39,975 nt of DNA from the IMG/VR virus record IMGVR_UViG_3300003690_003363, positions 1 through 39,975 of that record, one strand, 5' to 3'. Positions 27,207 through 35,406 of the stretch are shown here, one piece after another (positions within the stretch are counted from its first letter, which is position 1; each line of letters starts with the position of its first letter). The notes beneath the pieces were generated by a model, which was not told where the DNA came from, did no database searches, and saw only the letters and a program-made list of their open reading frames with translations. The position numbers were made by a program, and so were the translations under genes. Source of the DNA: a virus.

Positions 27207-28486
27207 AATTTTGTCTCTCCGTCTTTATGGACGACATGTGGATACGGCATTGGAAAAAGCAATTTGCCGCCATTTAAAATGTATTCTTTTTCTCTGGCTA
27301 CAATCTCGCTTTTAAAATACCATGGCAAGACAAGCATATAGCTGGGGTTTAGTTCTCGCGCGCGTTCTTCTGAAATTAGCTCTATATCGGTGCCGAGGGT
27401 TTTTAACCCAACTTTTTCAGGGTTACGCTCGCTTATATATGGAATAGTCTCTTTTCCAATTCCAAATAATTGCAAAAGCATATTTCCCTTTGTTGAGGCG
27501 CCTAGGCCGAGAACAGTGTTCCCGTTTTTAAGTTCAGCACCAATAGTGTTCTTAATTTTATTTTTTAAGCTTAAAATCTCTTCGTGAAAATCGATGTATG
27601 TTTCCTTATCAAATAAATTCATTTGCTTTTCAATATCTATTAGTTCTTTAAAGCCATCGGTCTTTTCAATTTTGCGGTCAAGATGCGTGATCATAACGCG
27701 GACGCTTCCTCCATTAACATTATTTTCAGCAGCATCAAAAATTTCTAACCCATTTTGTTTCATTACGTAATTCAATGTATGCAGAGAATAATACTCCAAA
27801 TGCTCATTACAAATATCATAAAAGTTTATATTCTTCAACATTAAGGGCAAGTAACTTAACTGAATACACCATACTCCTTCTTCATGGAGCAGCGTCTTAA
27901 CATCAACTACAAAACTATTTGGATCATCTAGGTCATAAAACATTGCACAAGAAGTGAAAATCTTAACCTTCTTGTCTTTTAGTATATCATTTAATACATC
28001 TTGTGAAAAATAGTTATTAACAATTTTAATGCTTGGTTCCACACCCTCCCAAGAAATGTTTTGGGCTGGCTCGACCCCAATCCGCATTAAACCAGAAGGA
28101 AAATATCCAATCATTGTGCAATCGTTTGCACCAATATCAACCACAACATCGTTGTCTTCTAAGTGTACTCTTTCTACAACATCATCAACAACATTTCTCA
28201 AATCTTTACGCATCGTATCACTTACAGAAGAGCGATAAAAATATTCACGATACAAGTAATCAGGCTCTACGGTTTCCTTAAGCTGCAACAATCCGCATGC
28301 ATCGGCATTGTTGCTTCTGTCGCATAGTACAAGGGTTTGTGGCACTCGTATATCTGCTAGGGGATTATTTTCGTTGGTCTTAACAAATGTGGGCGATAGA
28401 TATTGCTCTTCGATGCTCACCACCGCGGTTAAATCCGCGGAGCCGCACACTCTACAGTGTTGAATATTCTTGTACACTTTTCTCAT
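27203..28486 (-). CDS. Zinc-binding SAM-dependent sugar C-methyltransferase-like protein
   Basis: 427 aa with the three-part layout of NDP-hexose C-methyltransferases (TylCIII/TcaB9-like). The N-terminal zinc domain has C11-x2-C14 and C55...C64. The central class I SAM domain has 'VVDIGAND' at 115-122. The signature 'NEHLEYYSL' lies at 227-235 and 'NGGSVRVMI' soon after. The C-terminal domain has 'VLGLGASTKGN' and 'YISERNPEKVG', usual in this family. Such enzymes methylate a keto-sugar nucleotide carbon. Being coupled to fcl and gmd, a GDP-4-keto-6-deoxy sugar is the likely substrate, but this is inference. GGGG lies upstream of the ATG, and the gene is one base from the cupin stop. Confidence 0.85.
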   Translation of the reverse strand: MRKVYKNIQHCRVCGSADLTAVVSIEEQYLSPTFVKTNENNPLADIRVPQTLVLCDRSNNADACGLLQLKETVEPDYLYREYFYRSSVSDTMRKDLRNVVDDVVERVHLEDNDVVVDIGANDCTMIGYFPSGLMRIGVEPAQNISWEGVEPSIKIVNNYFSQDVLNDILKDKKVKIFTSCAMFYDLDDPNSFVVDVKTLLHEEGVWCIQLSYLPLMLKNINFYDICNEHLEYYSLHTLNYVMKQNGLEIFDAAENNVNGGSVRVMITHLDRKIEKTDGFKELIDIEKQMNLFDKETYIDFHEEILSLKNKIKNTIGAELKNGNTVLGLGASTKGNMLLQLFGIGKETIPYISERNPEKVGLKTLGTDIELISEERARELNPSYMLVLPWYFKSEIVAREKEYILNGGKLLFPMPYPHVVHKDGETKL

Positions 28487-28888
28487 TTAATCCCCTTTTA
28501 AAATCCTATAACTATCACTATCAAAATGTTGCGTTGAAAATTCAAACAACTCTGAGTCTTCTAGGGCAACCATTTGATGGCGAAGTCCTCGGTATACATG
28601 AAAATTTTCTCCAGGGCTCAATATTTTCTGTTTGGCCTTTGATATATCACTTCCATCTGAATAATATATCATCATTTTTCCCGACTGTAAATAAAAAACT
28701 TCGTCCTTAAGCACATGGTAATGCCACGAACATCGCTTGCCCGCGTCAAAATATAGCAACTTGCCACAATATTCGGGTTTGTTTACAATCCACTTTTCGT
28801 GTCCCCACCCTTTTTTAACATAGTTCATCGAAAGATGAATTTCGCTGTTATCTCCTCTACCAGACACTCTTTCCACCATCGATGACAA
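28487..28888 (-). CDS. Cupin-domain protein
   Basis: About 133 aa if begun at TTG 28888 (GGAG 6 nt upstream), or 113 aa from ATG 28828. The second start begins exactly at the domain (NYVKKGWGHE), so the true start is uncertain. The cupin core is visible: 'SWHYHVLKDEVFYLQSGKMM' (motif 1: H-x-H, E, G) and 'GENFHVYRGLRHQMVALED' (motif 2: H). This is the pattern of small single-domain metal-binding cupins of the mannose-6-phosphate isomerase-like or sugar-isomerase type. Role: probably isomerising or shaping a sugar intermediate in the glycan block. Overlaps the SDR stop by 32 nt if the long start is used. Confidence 0.75.
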   Translation of the reverse strand: MSSMVERVSGRGDNSEIHLSMNYVKKGWGHEKWIVNKPEYCGKLLYFDAGKRCSWHYHVLKDEVFYLQSGKMMIYYSDGSDISKAKQKILSPGENFHVYRGLRHQMVALEDSELFEFSTQHFDSDSYRILKGD

Positions 28889-29675
28889 GATTTTCTCCAG
28901 TCATATAACTGCTAGCATCAGAACAAAGGAATACAATGGCGCCCTTATATTCATCAATGTGTGACATGCGATTCATTGGAATGATATTAGTAAGCTTTTC
29001 AACAAATTCTTCTGGGTGATCATTGTAAACTGCTGTTGGGCTTAGGCAATTGACGCGAATGCCGCGTGTTGCAAAATAAACCGCAAGGTATTTGGTCATC
29101 CCGACAATTGCCCACTTCGCCGCAGAATAGGTTATGGGCTTAACACTCTGTTGATCCTCAGCAAGACCCTCTTTGCGATATAAGCGCTGGTCAGGGGCAA
29201 TTACACCCAAATCAGAGGCTATATTGAGGATTACACCCCCACCGGAATGAAGCATCTTATTTGCAACTGCTTGAGAGCAATAGAATGTCCCATTAAGCGC
29301 AGCGTCAAGTCCCTCTTGCCAGTAATCGGGTGTCATAGTCTCAAATCGACTATCAGGCGTGAGGCCGGCATCCTTTTTGACTTTAGGGTCTTTTGCGGCA
29401 TTATTAATCAAGACATCAATTCTATCAATCTTGTCAACTACCGTTCTGATCGATTCGGGATTGGTCACATCCATGTGATACACGGTGGCACACTTTTTGC
29501 CATATTTCTCATTCAAAAGGGCGGCCTTTTGCCGGACCCTATCCTCGTGATGATCTGTGATTATCACAGAGGCGCCATGCTCGATGACCGCCTCTGCGTG
29601 TTTTGGACCGAGCAAACCGCCGGCGCCGGTAATAAGAACTACCTTCCCTGATAGATCAAATACATTATGACTCAT
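28857..29675 (-). CDS. Short-chain dehydrogenase/reductase (PtmA-like)
   Basis: 272 aa classical SDR: cofactor motif TGAGGLLG (16-23), 'NNAA' (91-94), catalytic S154 in 'NIASDLGV' and Y183-x3-K187. The insertion 'LYRKEGLAEDQQSVKP' before the catalytic Tyr is typical of SDRs found in nonulosonate and flagellin-glycan clusters (PtmA-type), which fits the nearby NeuB and NeuA. It probably oxidises or reduces a sugar or sugar-acid precursor with NAD(P). A strong AAAGGAG site supports ATG 29675, which overlaps the previous stop by 11 nt. The exact substrate is unknown. Confidence 0.85.
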   Translation of the reverse strand: MSHNVFDLSGKVVLITGAGGLLGPKHAEAVIEHGASVIITDHHEDRVRQKAALLNEKYGKKCATVYHMDVTNPESIRTVVDKIDRIDVLINNAAKDPKVKKDAGLTPDSRFETMTPDYWQEGLDAALNGTFYCSQAVANKMLHSGGGVILNIASDLGVIAPDQRLYRKEGLAEDQQSVKPITYSAAKWAIVGMTKYLAVYFATRGIRVNCLSPTAVYNDHPEEFVEKLTNIIPMNRMSHIDEYKGAIVFLCSDASSYMTGENLVIDGGKSVW

Positions 29676-30429
29676 TATATATCTCCTTTAATAAATTAGC
29701 ATGTTGTTGTATTGTGTCTGTTTCGTCACCGTGGGTCCCTCTTGCAGTCTGCAACGAATAGGGGCCCCCATAGTCATGAAATTTTAACTGTTTAAATATT
29801 TTTACAAAATCGGTGTCACCAGACATTGGATATACAGTTTGAGCATCAAACGTTCTGTCTTTTAGGTGTACGTTGTTTATCCTGTCGTGCAGTGCATCGA
29901 TATATCTTTGATGATCTATGCGACACGTGGTAATATTGCCGGTATCGTATGTGACCCGGTAATTGTCAGACATATATATAATATCACATAATTTATCTTT
30001 GTCAAGTTCTGCTTCAAAAGAAAACAACAAGTCTGGATACTGATCGGTTATTTTAATAATATTATTACAAAACTCTTTTCTGGTTTGATCATTTTCCATG
30101 CTACTGTCTTCCAAAAGAGGAATTGTTATACAATTAACTTGATTTCTTATGGCTGCATTGCAGATCGGCTTTAAATTGTGTTCTAGAAACCGCATATATT
30201 TAATATTTTCATTTACAAGATTATCAGCACAAACAGAACTTATCGGGTAAGAAACCAAATCCTCATAAAAAAAAGGATTTAAACTAAATGACTTGTTTGT
30301 AATAATCCATTCTATGTGAAACAAATTAATTGTGGATAGCAACGCAAACTCACGCCTCCAATTATCAGGACACTCCTGAAAGCCTTCTATTGGCGGAGAT
30401 AGTCTCCCTTGTATAATTCCTAATTTCAT
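29665..30429 (-). CDS. TIM-barrel sugar isomerase/AP-endonuclease-2-like protein
   Basis: 254 aa. 'KLGIIQGRLSPP' at the start and the pattern E139, D162 (YDTGN), H188 (NVHLKDR) match the xylose-isomerase-like/AP endonuclease 2 TIM barrel (sugar phosphate isomerase/epimerase family). The usual final acidic ligand is replaced by 'LQTARG' with Q227, so the metal site may differ. Similar proteins occur beside NeuB in environmental glycan clusters. It probably isomerises or epimerises a sugar precursor. The ATG overlaps the VOC stop as ATGA with GAGGA upstream. Confidence 0.75.
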   Translation of the reverse strand: MKLGIIQGRLSPPIEGFQECPDNWRREFALLSTINLFHIEWIITNKSFSLNPFFYEDLVSYPISSVCADNLVNENIKYMRFLEHNLKPICNAAIRNQVNCITIPLLEDSSMENDQTRKEFCNNIIKITDQYPDLLFSFEAELDKDKLCDIIYMSDNYRVTYDTGNITTCRIDHQRYIDALHDRINNVHLKDRTFDAQTVYPMSGDTDFVKIFKQLKFHDYGGPYSLQTARGTHGDETDTIQQHANLLKEIYNES

Positions 30430-30854
30430 CTGTATTCCTCTACCAATTCTATAAATGTTCCATCAGGATCCTTACAAAACGTTACCTTTGCTCGACCATC
30501 GGGTGAGAATTGAGGAGCACAGTTAAACGTAATACCGGCACTTTTCATTACATTATATAAATCATCTAAATTTTTAATTGTTAGCGCTATGTGCGAACAC
30601 CCAATATCATTAATTTGGCTATTATTCTTTTTTTGAGGATGAGACATAAAATACAAAAGCTCAATCATAGATTCGTTTTCAGAAGCCATCTTTACAGTCC
30701 TAATTTTAACATCTTTCATGGAACAATAATTATCAATATATGGGCCGGTCTCGACCATATCTTTCTGTATCTCAAATCCAAAATATTCTCTATAAAAATT
30801 AATCGATCTCTCGATATCTGTGACAACAATACCTGCGTGTCTTAATTTAGACAT
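30426..30854 (-). CDS. VOC/glyoxalase-family protein
   Basis: 142 aa, two beta-alpha-beta-beta-beta halves of the vicinal-oxygen-chelate fold. Expected metal ligands are visible as H6, E65, H88 and E136. 'KDPDGTFIELVEE' is the standard closing motif. Members include glyoxalase I, methylmalonyl-CoA epimerase and antibiotic-resistance proteins. Here it is embedded in a sugar-biosynthesis operon, so a sugar-related epimerase or isomerase role is plausible but unproven. GGAG lies 6 nt upstream of ATG; overlap with the previous gene is 8 nt. Confidence 0.8.
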   Translation of the reverse strand: MSKLRHAGIVVTDIERSINFYREYFGFEIQKDMVETGPYIDNYCSMKDVKIRTVKMASENESMIELLYFMSHPQKKNNSQINDIGCSHIALTIKNLDDLYNVMKSAGITFNCAPQFSPDGRAKVTFCKDPDGTFIELVEEYR

Positions 30855-31809
30855 CTTTTACTCCGCTAAATATCAGAGCGCCGCCGGCCATATTTTCGTT
30901 AATAAGCTGTTCATACTCAAGCTCTACTTTTTTATAAAAATTATTGATCTTATCAGACAAAGAGTCGTTATTTTTTATGACATCGCCAACAAAAGCCTTC
31001 TCAGCTGTGACCATGGGCCTGTTGTTTTGGTGCCAGAAAACATGGTTAAAAAAGGAGTAGTCTAAGAAACTCTCCACATGACCATCAAAGCCGGCCAATT
31101 CACAGAGATCCAATATCGACTTTGATGTAAAATAGTTAATGTGTGCCTTATGATAATAAAAATTCTTATACCCATTACATTGATAGCTAGTCAGCAAAAC
31201 ATCATTATGATTTGGCACCGCTATTACAAGTCTGCCGCCGGGCTTTAAAAGGCTATAGCATTTTTTTAAAAACTGGCCCGGAGACGGGACATGTTCGACT
31301 ACATCAAATGCTACAATAATATCATAAAAGCCTTTCTCTAATTGCACCTTATCGAAAACTGAGTTGAATACTTTGGCATCCGAGCAGTTGCTCTCAACAA
31401 ACTGTGCATCTTCTTTATTCGGTTCTACCACGTGACACTCATTTACGCCAAACTCACACACCTTGGAGGCAATTCCGCCGAAAGAGCCACCAATTTCTAG
31501 ATACTTACTGTCTTTCGTTAAAAACTTTTTGAATAACTCAAATTGCCTGGTGTTCAAAGAATCATACAATCTTAGATGTTCTTCACATTCTTGCTTCTTG
31601 CCGTCACTATTGGAGCTAAACTCCTGGCGATACTGTTCTTCATAGAAACTTTCGCCCACCCAAACGCTATTGTCAAGGACTCCGTGGCCAGATGGGCCAT
31701 GGACCCAAAAATTTACATGTCGGCCGTCTCTTAATATTACTTGTTTTTGGTAAAAGTCTTTGGAATTATATTCGCTAAAACCGATTTTATTTAAAGTTGA
31801 CTCATCCAT
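30847..31809 (-). CDS. SAM-dependent methyltransferase
   Basis: 320 aa. A 100-residue N-terminal region of unknown type precedes a class I methyltransferase domain with motif I 'LEIGGSFG' (104-111), motif II region 'YDIIVAFDVVEHV' (162-174) and 'LLKPGGRLVIAVPN'. It is a Methyltransf_23/11-type enzyme. Likely acts on a sugar or sugar-acid in this operon; the substrate cannot be read from the sequence. Coupled to the aminotransferase by an 8-nt overlap, with AAGGAG upstream of ATG 31809. Confidence 0.85.
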   Translation of the reverse strand: MDESTLNKIGFSEYNSKDFYQKQVILRDGRHVNFWVHGPSGHGVLDNSVWVGESFYEEQYRQEFSSNSDGKKQECEEHLRLYDSLNTRQFELFKKFLTKDSKYLEIGGSFGGIASKVCEFGVNECHVVEPNKEDAQFVESNCSDAKVFNSVFDKVQLEKGFYDIIVAFDVVEHVPSPGQFLKKCYSLLKPGGRLVIAVPNHNDVLLTSYQCNGYKNFYYHKAHINYFTSKSILDLCELAGFDGHVESFLDYSFFNHVFWHQNNRPMVTAEKAFVGDVIKNNDSLSDKINNFYKKVELEYEQLINENMAGGALIFSGVKDV

Positions 31810-33049
31810 TATAGCTCCTTATCGCATTCCTTATAACTTCCATAGACTCCACGATCGCAGACTCTGAAATGGTAAGAGGGGGGCCTAACTTAACAGACTC
31901 TCTTTTTGTCCAGACTGTAAGAACTCCCTCTTTCACACATTTATCTGTGACATAGTTTCCCATATCGCTGTCTTTCACAATTATGGCAGATACCATTCCT
32001 CTTACGTTTACTGTTTCTACTCCTTCTTCTTTCTCTATCTCTTTATTCAGCTTTTCAAACAGTCGTGTGCGGCGCTTGAAGTCTTCTTGAAAGGACTCAT
32101 CGGTTAGGAACTCAAGGTTTGCCAAACCGGCGGCACAACACAAAGAGTTTCCAGCATGTGTGCTGCTCAAATTAGCCTTTATATCAATATCAATTATGTC
32201 GCTGGTGCTCAGTACCGCTGAAAGCGGAAGCGAGGATGTTAAGCCCTTACCAACTGTGATGATATCGGGCTCGTAATCTCCATAAGTCATATATCCATAC
32301 AGCGTGCCCATTCTATAAAAGCCTGATTGTACCTCATCGAAGCAAAACAAAATATTGTTTTCCTTTGCTGTCTTGTATAGCTTGTCAATATATTTTTGAG
32401 GATAGAATAAAGCTCCCCACCCTTGGTAGGTTTCTAAGAAAAACGCGGCAATCTCATCTAATGGTGGAAGCTTATCGATATCCAACTCTTCACCATCTTC
32501 AGGAAAAGACAAAAAACAAATATCATCATCCACCACATTGCTCCAAGCAGTGCTAGTGGGTGTTCCACCTATCAGGTCTGAACCAAGTACGCGGCCGTGG
32601 TAGCTGCCCTCAAAAGTGATAATGTACTTTTTGTTGTTTTTCTTGGCCCATAGTTTTATTAAACGATAAGCCGCATCGGTTGCTTCACTCCCAGAGTTCA
32701 ATAATACGGCTTTTTCAAAGTGAGAAGGCGAAATTTGTAACAGTTTTTCAAGAAAATCGACCCTTATGTCTGTATTATACTGATAACCGAAGGTTAAATC
32801 TGCATCAATTTGATCTTTTATGGCCTGATTAATTTTAGGATTGGAGTGACCAGCATTGGTAACAAAGATGCCAGAGGTCATATCAATCCATTTATTGCCC
32901 TGGTCATCATATACAGAAAAGTCTTTTGCCTTGTGCCACTTTACTGGCATCTCGCATATCGAATTCGGTTCGTATTTGTGCTTTATTTCTCGATATTTTT
33001 CTACATCAAATTCAAAATTGGTAGTGTTTCTGTGTTTTGTTTTAACCAT
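31802..33049 (-). CDS. Class III PLP aminotransferase / aminomutase-like
   Basis: 415 aa, close to the normal 420-450 aa. Shows 'LLNSGSEATDAAYRL' (116-130), 'FEGSYHGR', 'FDEVQSG' (237-243) and the PLP lysine K268 in 'VGKGLTSSLPLSAVL'. These are class III aminotransferase marks shared by glutamate-1-semialdehyde aminomutase and ornithine/GABA-type enzymes. In nonulosonate or capsule clusters such enzymes often aminate a sugar or keto-acid. It overlaps the NeuA stop by 8 nt with GAGG upstream. Family secure, substrate unknown. Confidence 0.88.
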   Translation of the reverse strand: MVKTKHRNTTNFEFDVEKYREIKHKYEPNSICEMPVKWHKAKDFSVYDDQGNKWIDMTSGIFVTNAGHSNPKINQAIKDQIDADLTFGYQYNTDIRVDFLEKLLQISPSHFEKAVLLNSGSEATDAAYRLIKLWAKKNNKKYIITFEGSYHGRVLGSDLIGGTPTSTAWSNVVDDDICFLSFPEDGEELDIDKLPPLDEIAAFFLETYQGWGALFYPQKYIDKLYKTAKENNILFCFDEVQSGFYRMGTLYGYMTYGDYEPDIITVGKGLTSSLPLSAVLSTSDIIDIDIKANLSSTHAGNSLCCAAGLANLEFLTDESFQEDFKRRTRLFEKLNKEIEKEEGVETVNVRGMVSAIIVKDSDMGNYVTDKCVKEGVLTVWTKRESVKLGPPLTISESAIVESMEVIRNAIRSYNG

Positions 33050-33731
33050 AGATTGCCTCTATTATTTTAAAATCGTCTATTGTGTCTACTTCATGGGCAA
33101 AGGGGGTGATAAATGCTAGCATCTTAGTGCCGTGCAGCGCTGTATCTTGCATAAAATGTTTTGGTCTAATGATATCTATGCAACCATTTGGCTGATATGT
33201 TTTTGGCAGCCTTTGTCGTTGCCAATTATAATAATCTCCCTTGTACTCATCATTAAACAGTCCCTCCCAGTATTCACCAGTCTTCTTAAAAGACTTGTAC
33301 GCTGTCTCGGGTGCCTCATGTGCAGAACGCAAACCTGTACATTCTGGATTATCTGTGAAATATTCAACTGCCTGATCTATTATGCGTGGCTGAACCATGG
33401 GTGTGGTCGCTCTTAAGTGTATTATATCATCATGATCACTTAAGTATTCCACAGCATGTCGCATAACATCGATATCTAATGCATTATCGGTCGCATATTT
33501 TGTTGGTCTTTGAATTATTGTTGCTCCATATTTTTTTGCTGTTTCGGCTATTTCTTGATCGTCTGTTGAAACATATATTTCTGATACATATTTCGACTCT
33601 TGAGCCGCTCGAATAGGGTACGCGATCAAGGGTAAGCCGTTTAACACACGTATATTTTTTCTTGGCACACCCTTACTCCCGCCGCGAGCAGGAATAATTA
33701 CTTTAAATCTCTTATCATCTGAACTGCTCAT
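33042..33731 (-). CDS. neuA: CMP-nonulosonate (sialic-acid-type) synthetase
   Basis: 229 aa, usual for the family. 'IPARGGSKGVPRKN' (13-26) is the nucleotide-binding signature of CMP-NeuAc/CMP-legionaminate/CMP-Kdo-type cytidylyltransferases, followed by 'YVSTDDQEIAETAKKYGA' and 'LRATTPMVQPRII'. It activates a nonulosonic acid with CTP to its CMP-sugar. It lies 8 nt after neuB, so the pair makes and activates one sugar. Whether the sugar is neuraminate, legionaminate or another is not decided by the motif. Confidence 0.88.
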   Translation of the reverse strand: MSSSDDKRFKVIIPARGGSKGVPRKNIRVLNGLPLIAYPIRAAQESKYVSEIYVSTDDQEIAETAKKYGATIIQRPTKYATDNALDIDVMRHAVEYLSDHDDIIHLRATTPMVQPRIIDQAVEYFTDNPECTGLRSAHEAPETAYKSFKKTGEYWEGLFNDEYKGDYYNWQRQRLPKTYQPNGCIDIIRPKHFMQDTALHGTKMLAFITPFAHEVDTIDDFKIIEAIYG

Positions 33732-33739
33732 AATTTTTA

Positions 33740-34573
33740 CTATAGAATATCAGATACCGCTCTTAGTTTTTTCTCGATTGGCAGTTCAGTTTCGTAAACT
33801 TTCTTAACTCCATCGCCCAGCATGCTTTCCATAGTTCTTATGCCATCTAAAAGAGTACAATAATTTTCGATAGATGCTACCTGATCGGAACCATACAGCG
33901 TGCGATCCTTGGTAATGTGGAACTCTATACATTCGGCGCCTAATGCCACTGCTCCCACACACGCATCGTGTCCATTATAGTGATTAGAAAAACCAATTTT
34001 GATTTTTGGATACCTCTCTTTAAGTGTTATGATATGCTTTAGATTAACTTCTTCGGGCGCTGTTGGATAAGTACTTGTGCAGGCCAAAATATATTCGACG
34101 TTGGTAAGCAGGGCTGCAGCAGCTCCTATTTGTTCTGTGGAACACATTCCTGTTGATAGAATCACGGGCTTGTTTGTCTCGTTAAGGCGACTTAAGAAGG
34201 CTCTGTTGGTAGCCAAAGCAGAAGCAACTTTGTGATAATCAACTTCTATGTGCTTCTCAATTAAATCGACGCTTTTTAAGTCCCAACAAGAAACAATGAA
34301 ATCTAGTTTCATCTTTTTTGTAAACCTGTGGAGTTCTTTGTATTGCTCGATGCTAAACTCAAGTCCCTCTTTTTGCTCTCGGTTTGCGGAGCCCCACGGA
34401 CTTTCTCGTGGGCGGTCTAAATCTTCTTTGTTGTAAACTTCGTCAACTGTTCTTTTTTGAAACTTAACCGCATCGCATCCTGACTTGTATGCTCCCACGA
34501 TCAGTTCTTTGGCCAAATTAATATCACCGTTATGGTTGATACCTATTTCGGCAATTATATATGTTTTACCCAT
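33740..34573 (-). CDS. neuB: NeuB-type nonulosonate synthase lacking C-terminal domain
   Basis: 277 aa. The NeuB TIM-barrel core is complete: 'IAEIGINHNGD' (7-17), 'DAVKFQKR', 'KVASAL', 'ILSTGMCS', 'IGFSNHYNGHDACVGAVALG' (193-212) and 'IEFHIT'. The reaction is condensation of a hexosamine with phosphoenolpyruvate. The typical ~70-residue antifreeze-like SAF domain that closes the active site of the partner subunit in ~345-aa NeuB is absent; the protein stops soon after the barrel at 'KKLRAVSDIL'. The next ORF does not supply it. AGGAG upstream of ATG 34573 supports the start. Confidence 0.85.
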   Translation of the reverse strand: MGKTYIIAEIGINHNGDINLAKELIVGAYKSGCDAVKFQKRTVDEVYNKEDLDRPRESPWGSANREQKEGLEFSIEQYKELHRFTKKMKLDFIVSCWDLKSVDLIEKHIEVDYHKVASALATNRAFLSRLNETNKPVILSTGMCSTEQIGAAAALLTNVEYILACTSTYPTAPEEVNLKHIITLKERYPKIKIGFSNHYNGHDACVGAVALGAECIEFHITKDRTLYGSDQVASIENYCTLLDGIRTMESMLGDGVKKVYETELPIEKKLRAVSDIL

Positions 34574-34581
34574 TTTATCTC

Positions 34582-35403
34582 CTATGCTATTATTTTTGGT
34601 AAGCCATTTACTTCATGAGACAAATTGTTTATTCTAATAGATCTAGAATTTGCAATTGTACATAAGTATCTTAAATCACTAATAATTTGACTTCTCTCGC
34701 GAGGGTTATCAAAGGCATCTACTCCAGACTTAGAGTGGTCCTCTGCTATTGGTTCGTAATTATAGCCGGCATGTGTCATGCCTGTGCTTTCTAGGGATTT
34801 TTTATACGACATGTCAAATCCTGTAACATCTACTGTGTTACATCCTAACCACAGAGCAAACGCAATCATGTGATTGGTGATCGTGTTACAGTGAGTATAA
34901 ATTTTGTTACACTCATATTTTGCGGCCAGCATGTTTTGAAATATCCTATGCTCCCATTGCCATGCGTGCACCAAATCCATTTTGTCTTTTGCTTTCGCAA
35001 TTTTCAACAGCTGCACAAACTCGCCCTTTCTCGGAATTGTAACAAAAGTATTAATGTTTTTATCTAAACAAATTTCAAAGGGTGTTTTGAGATGATCATA
35101 AGAATTGGCTGCGCACCAAAAATCTGGTGTGAAATCGTCGAAAAAATCAGTTATCTTATGAAAATCATTACATGTAATCTTTACGTGCGAACGATATTTT
35201 TCTTTATCAATATCTAAAAGGGATGGGCCGTGGCCCATAACCAAGGCTTGTTTATCCTTATGCTTGTCTTTTAACTGTAAGAGTCTCTCAAACCCTTCAA
35301 GCATATGCTCGCGGAAAGACTCTTCATCTGTGATGAGAGGTTCTATGTTGTCGACCACGGTCTTTAGGGTGACGTTTTTAATAAAGTTTCTAATAGCTTC
35401 CAT
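34582..35403 (-). CDS. DUF115 / GT42-like (sialyltransferase-like) protein
   Basis: 273 aa. 'VMGHGPSLLDID' (55-66), C78-N-D80, 'ITNHMIAFALWLGCNTVDV' and 'TGFDMSY' (175-200), then 'HSK' with H223, follow the order of landmarks of the DUF115/MptE-like fold. That fold includes flagellin-modifying Maf proteins and resembles GT42 sialyltransferases (Cst-II-type: GNGPSL, ALGYKEIYLSG and HSK motifs). Sitting directly between an NDP-sugar gene and neuB, it is a good candidate to transfer the CMP-nonulosonate. The motif comparison is by memory and eye, and an enzymatic role remains inferred. Confidence 0.65.
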   Translation of the reverse strand: MEAIRNFIKNVTLKTVVDNIEPLITDEESFREHMLEGFERLLQLKDKHKDKQALVMGHGPSLLDIDKEKYRSHVKITCNDFHKITDFFDDFTPDFWCAANSYDHLKTPFEICLDKNINTFVTIPRKGEFVQLLKIAKAKDKMDLVHAWQWEHRIFQNMLAAKYECNKIYTHCNTITNHMIAFALWLGCNTVDVTGFDMSYKKSLESTGMTHAGYNYEPIAEDHSKSGVDAFDNPRERSQIISDLRYLCTIANSRSIRINNLSHEVNGLPKIIA

Positions 35404-35406
35404 AAC

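Noticed and set aside
28029-28281. Plus-strand ORFs within the C-methyltransferase-like gene
   Set aside because: Antisense shadows of a well-supported gene with no ribosome-binding site or domain.
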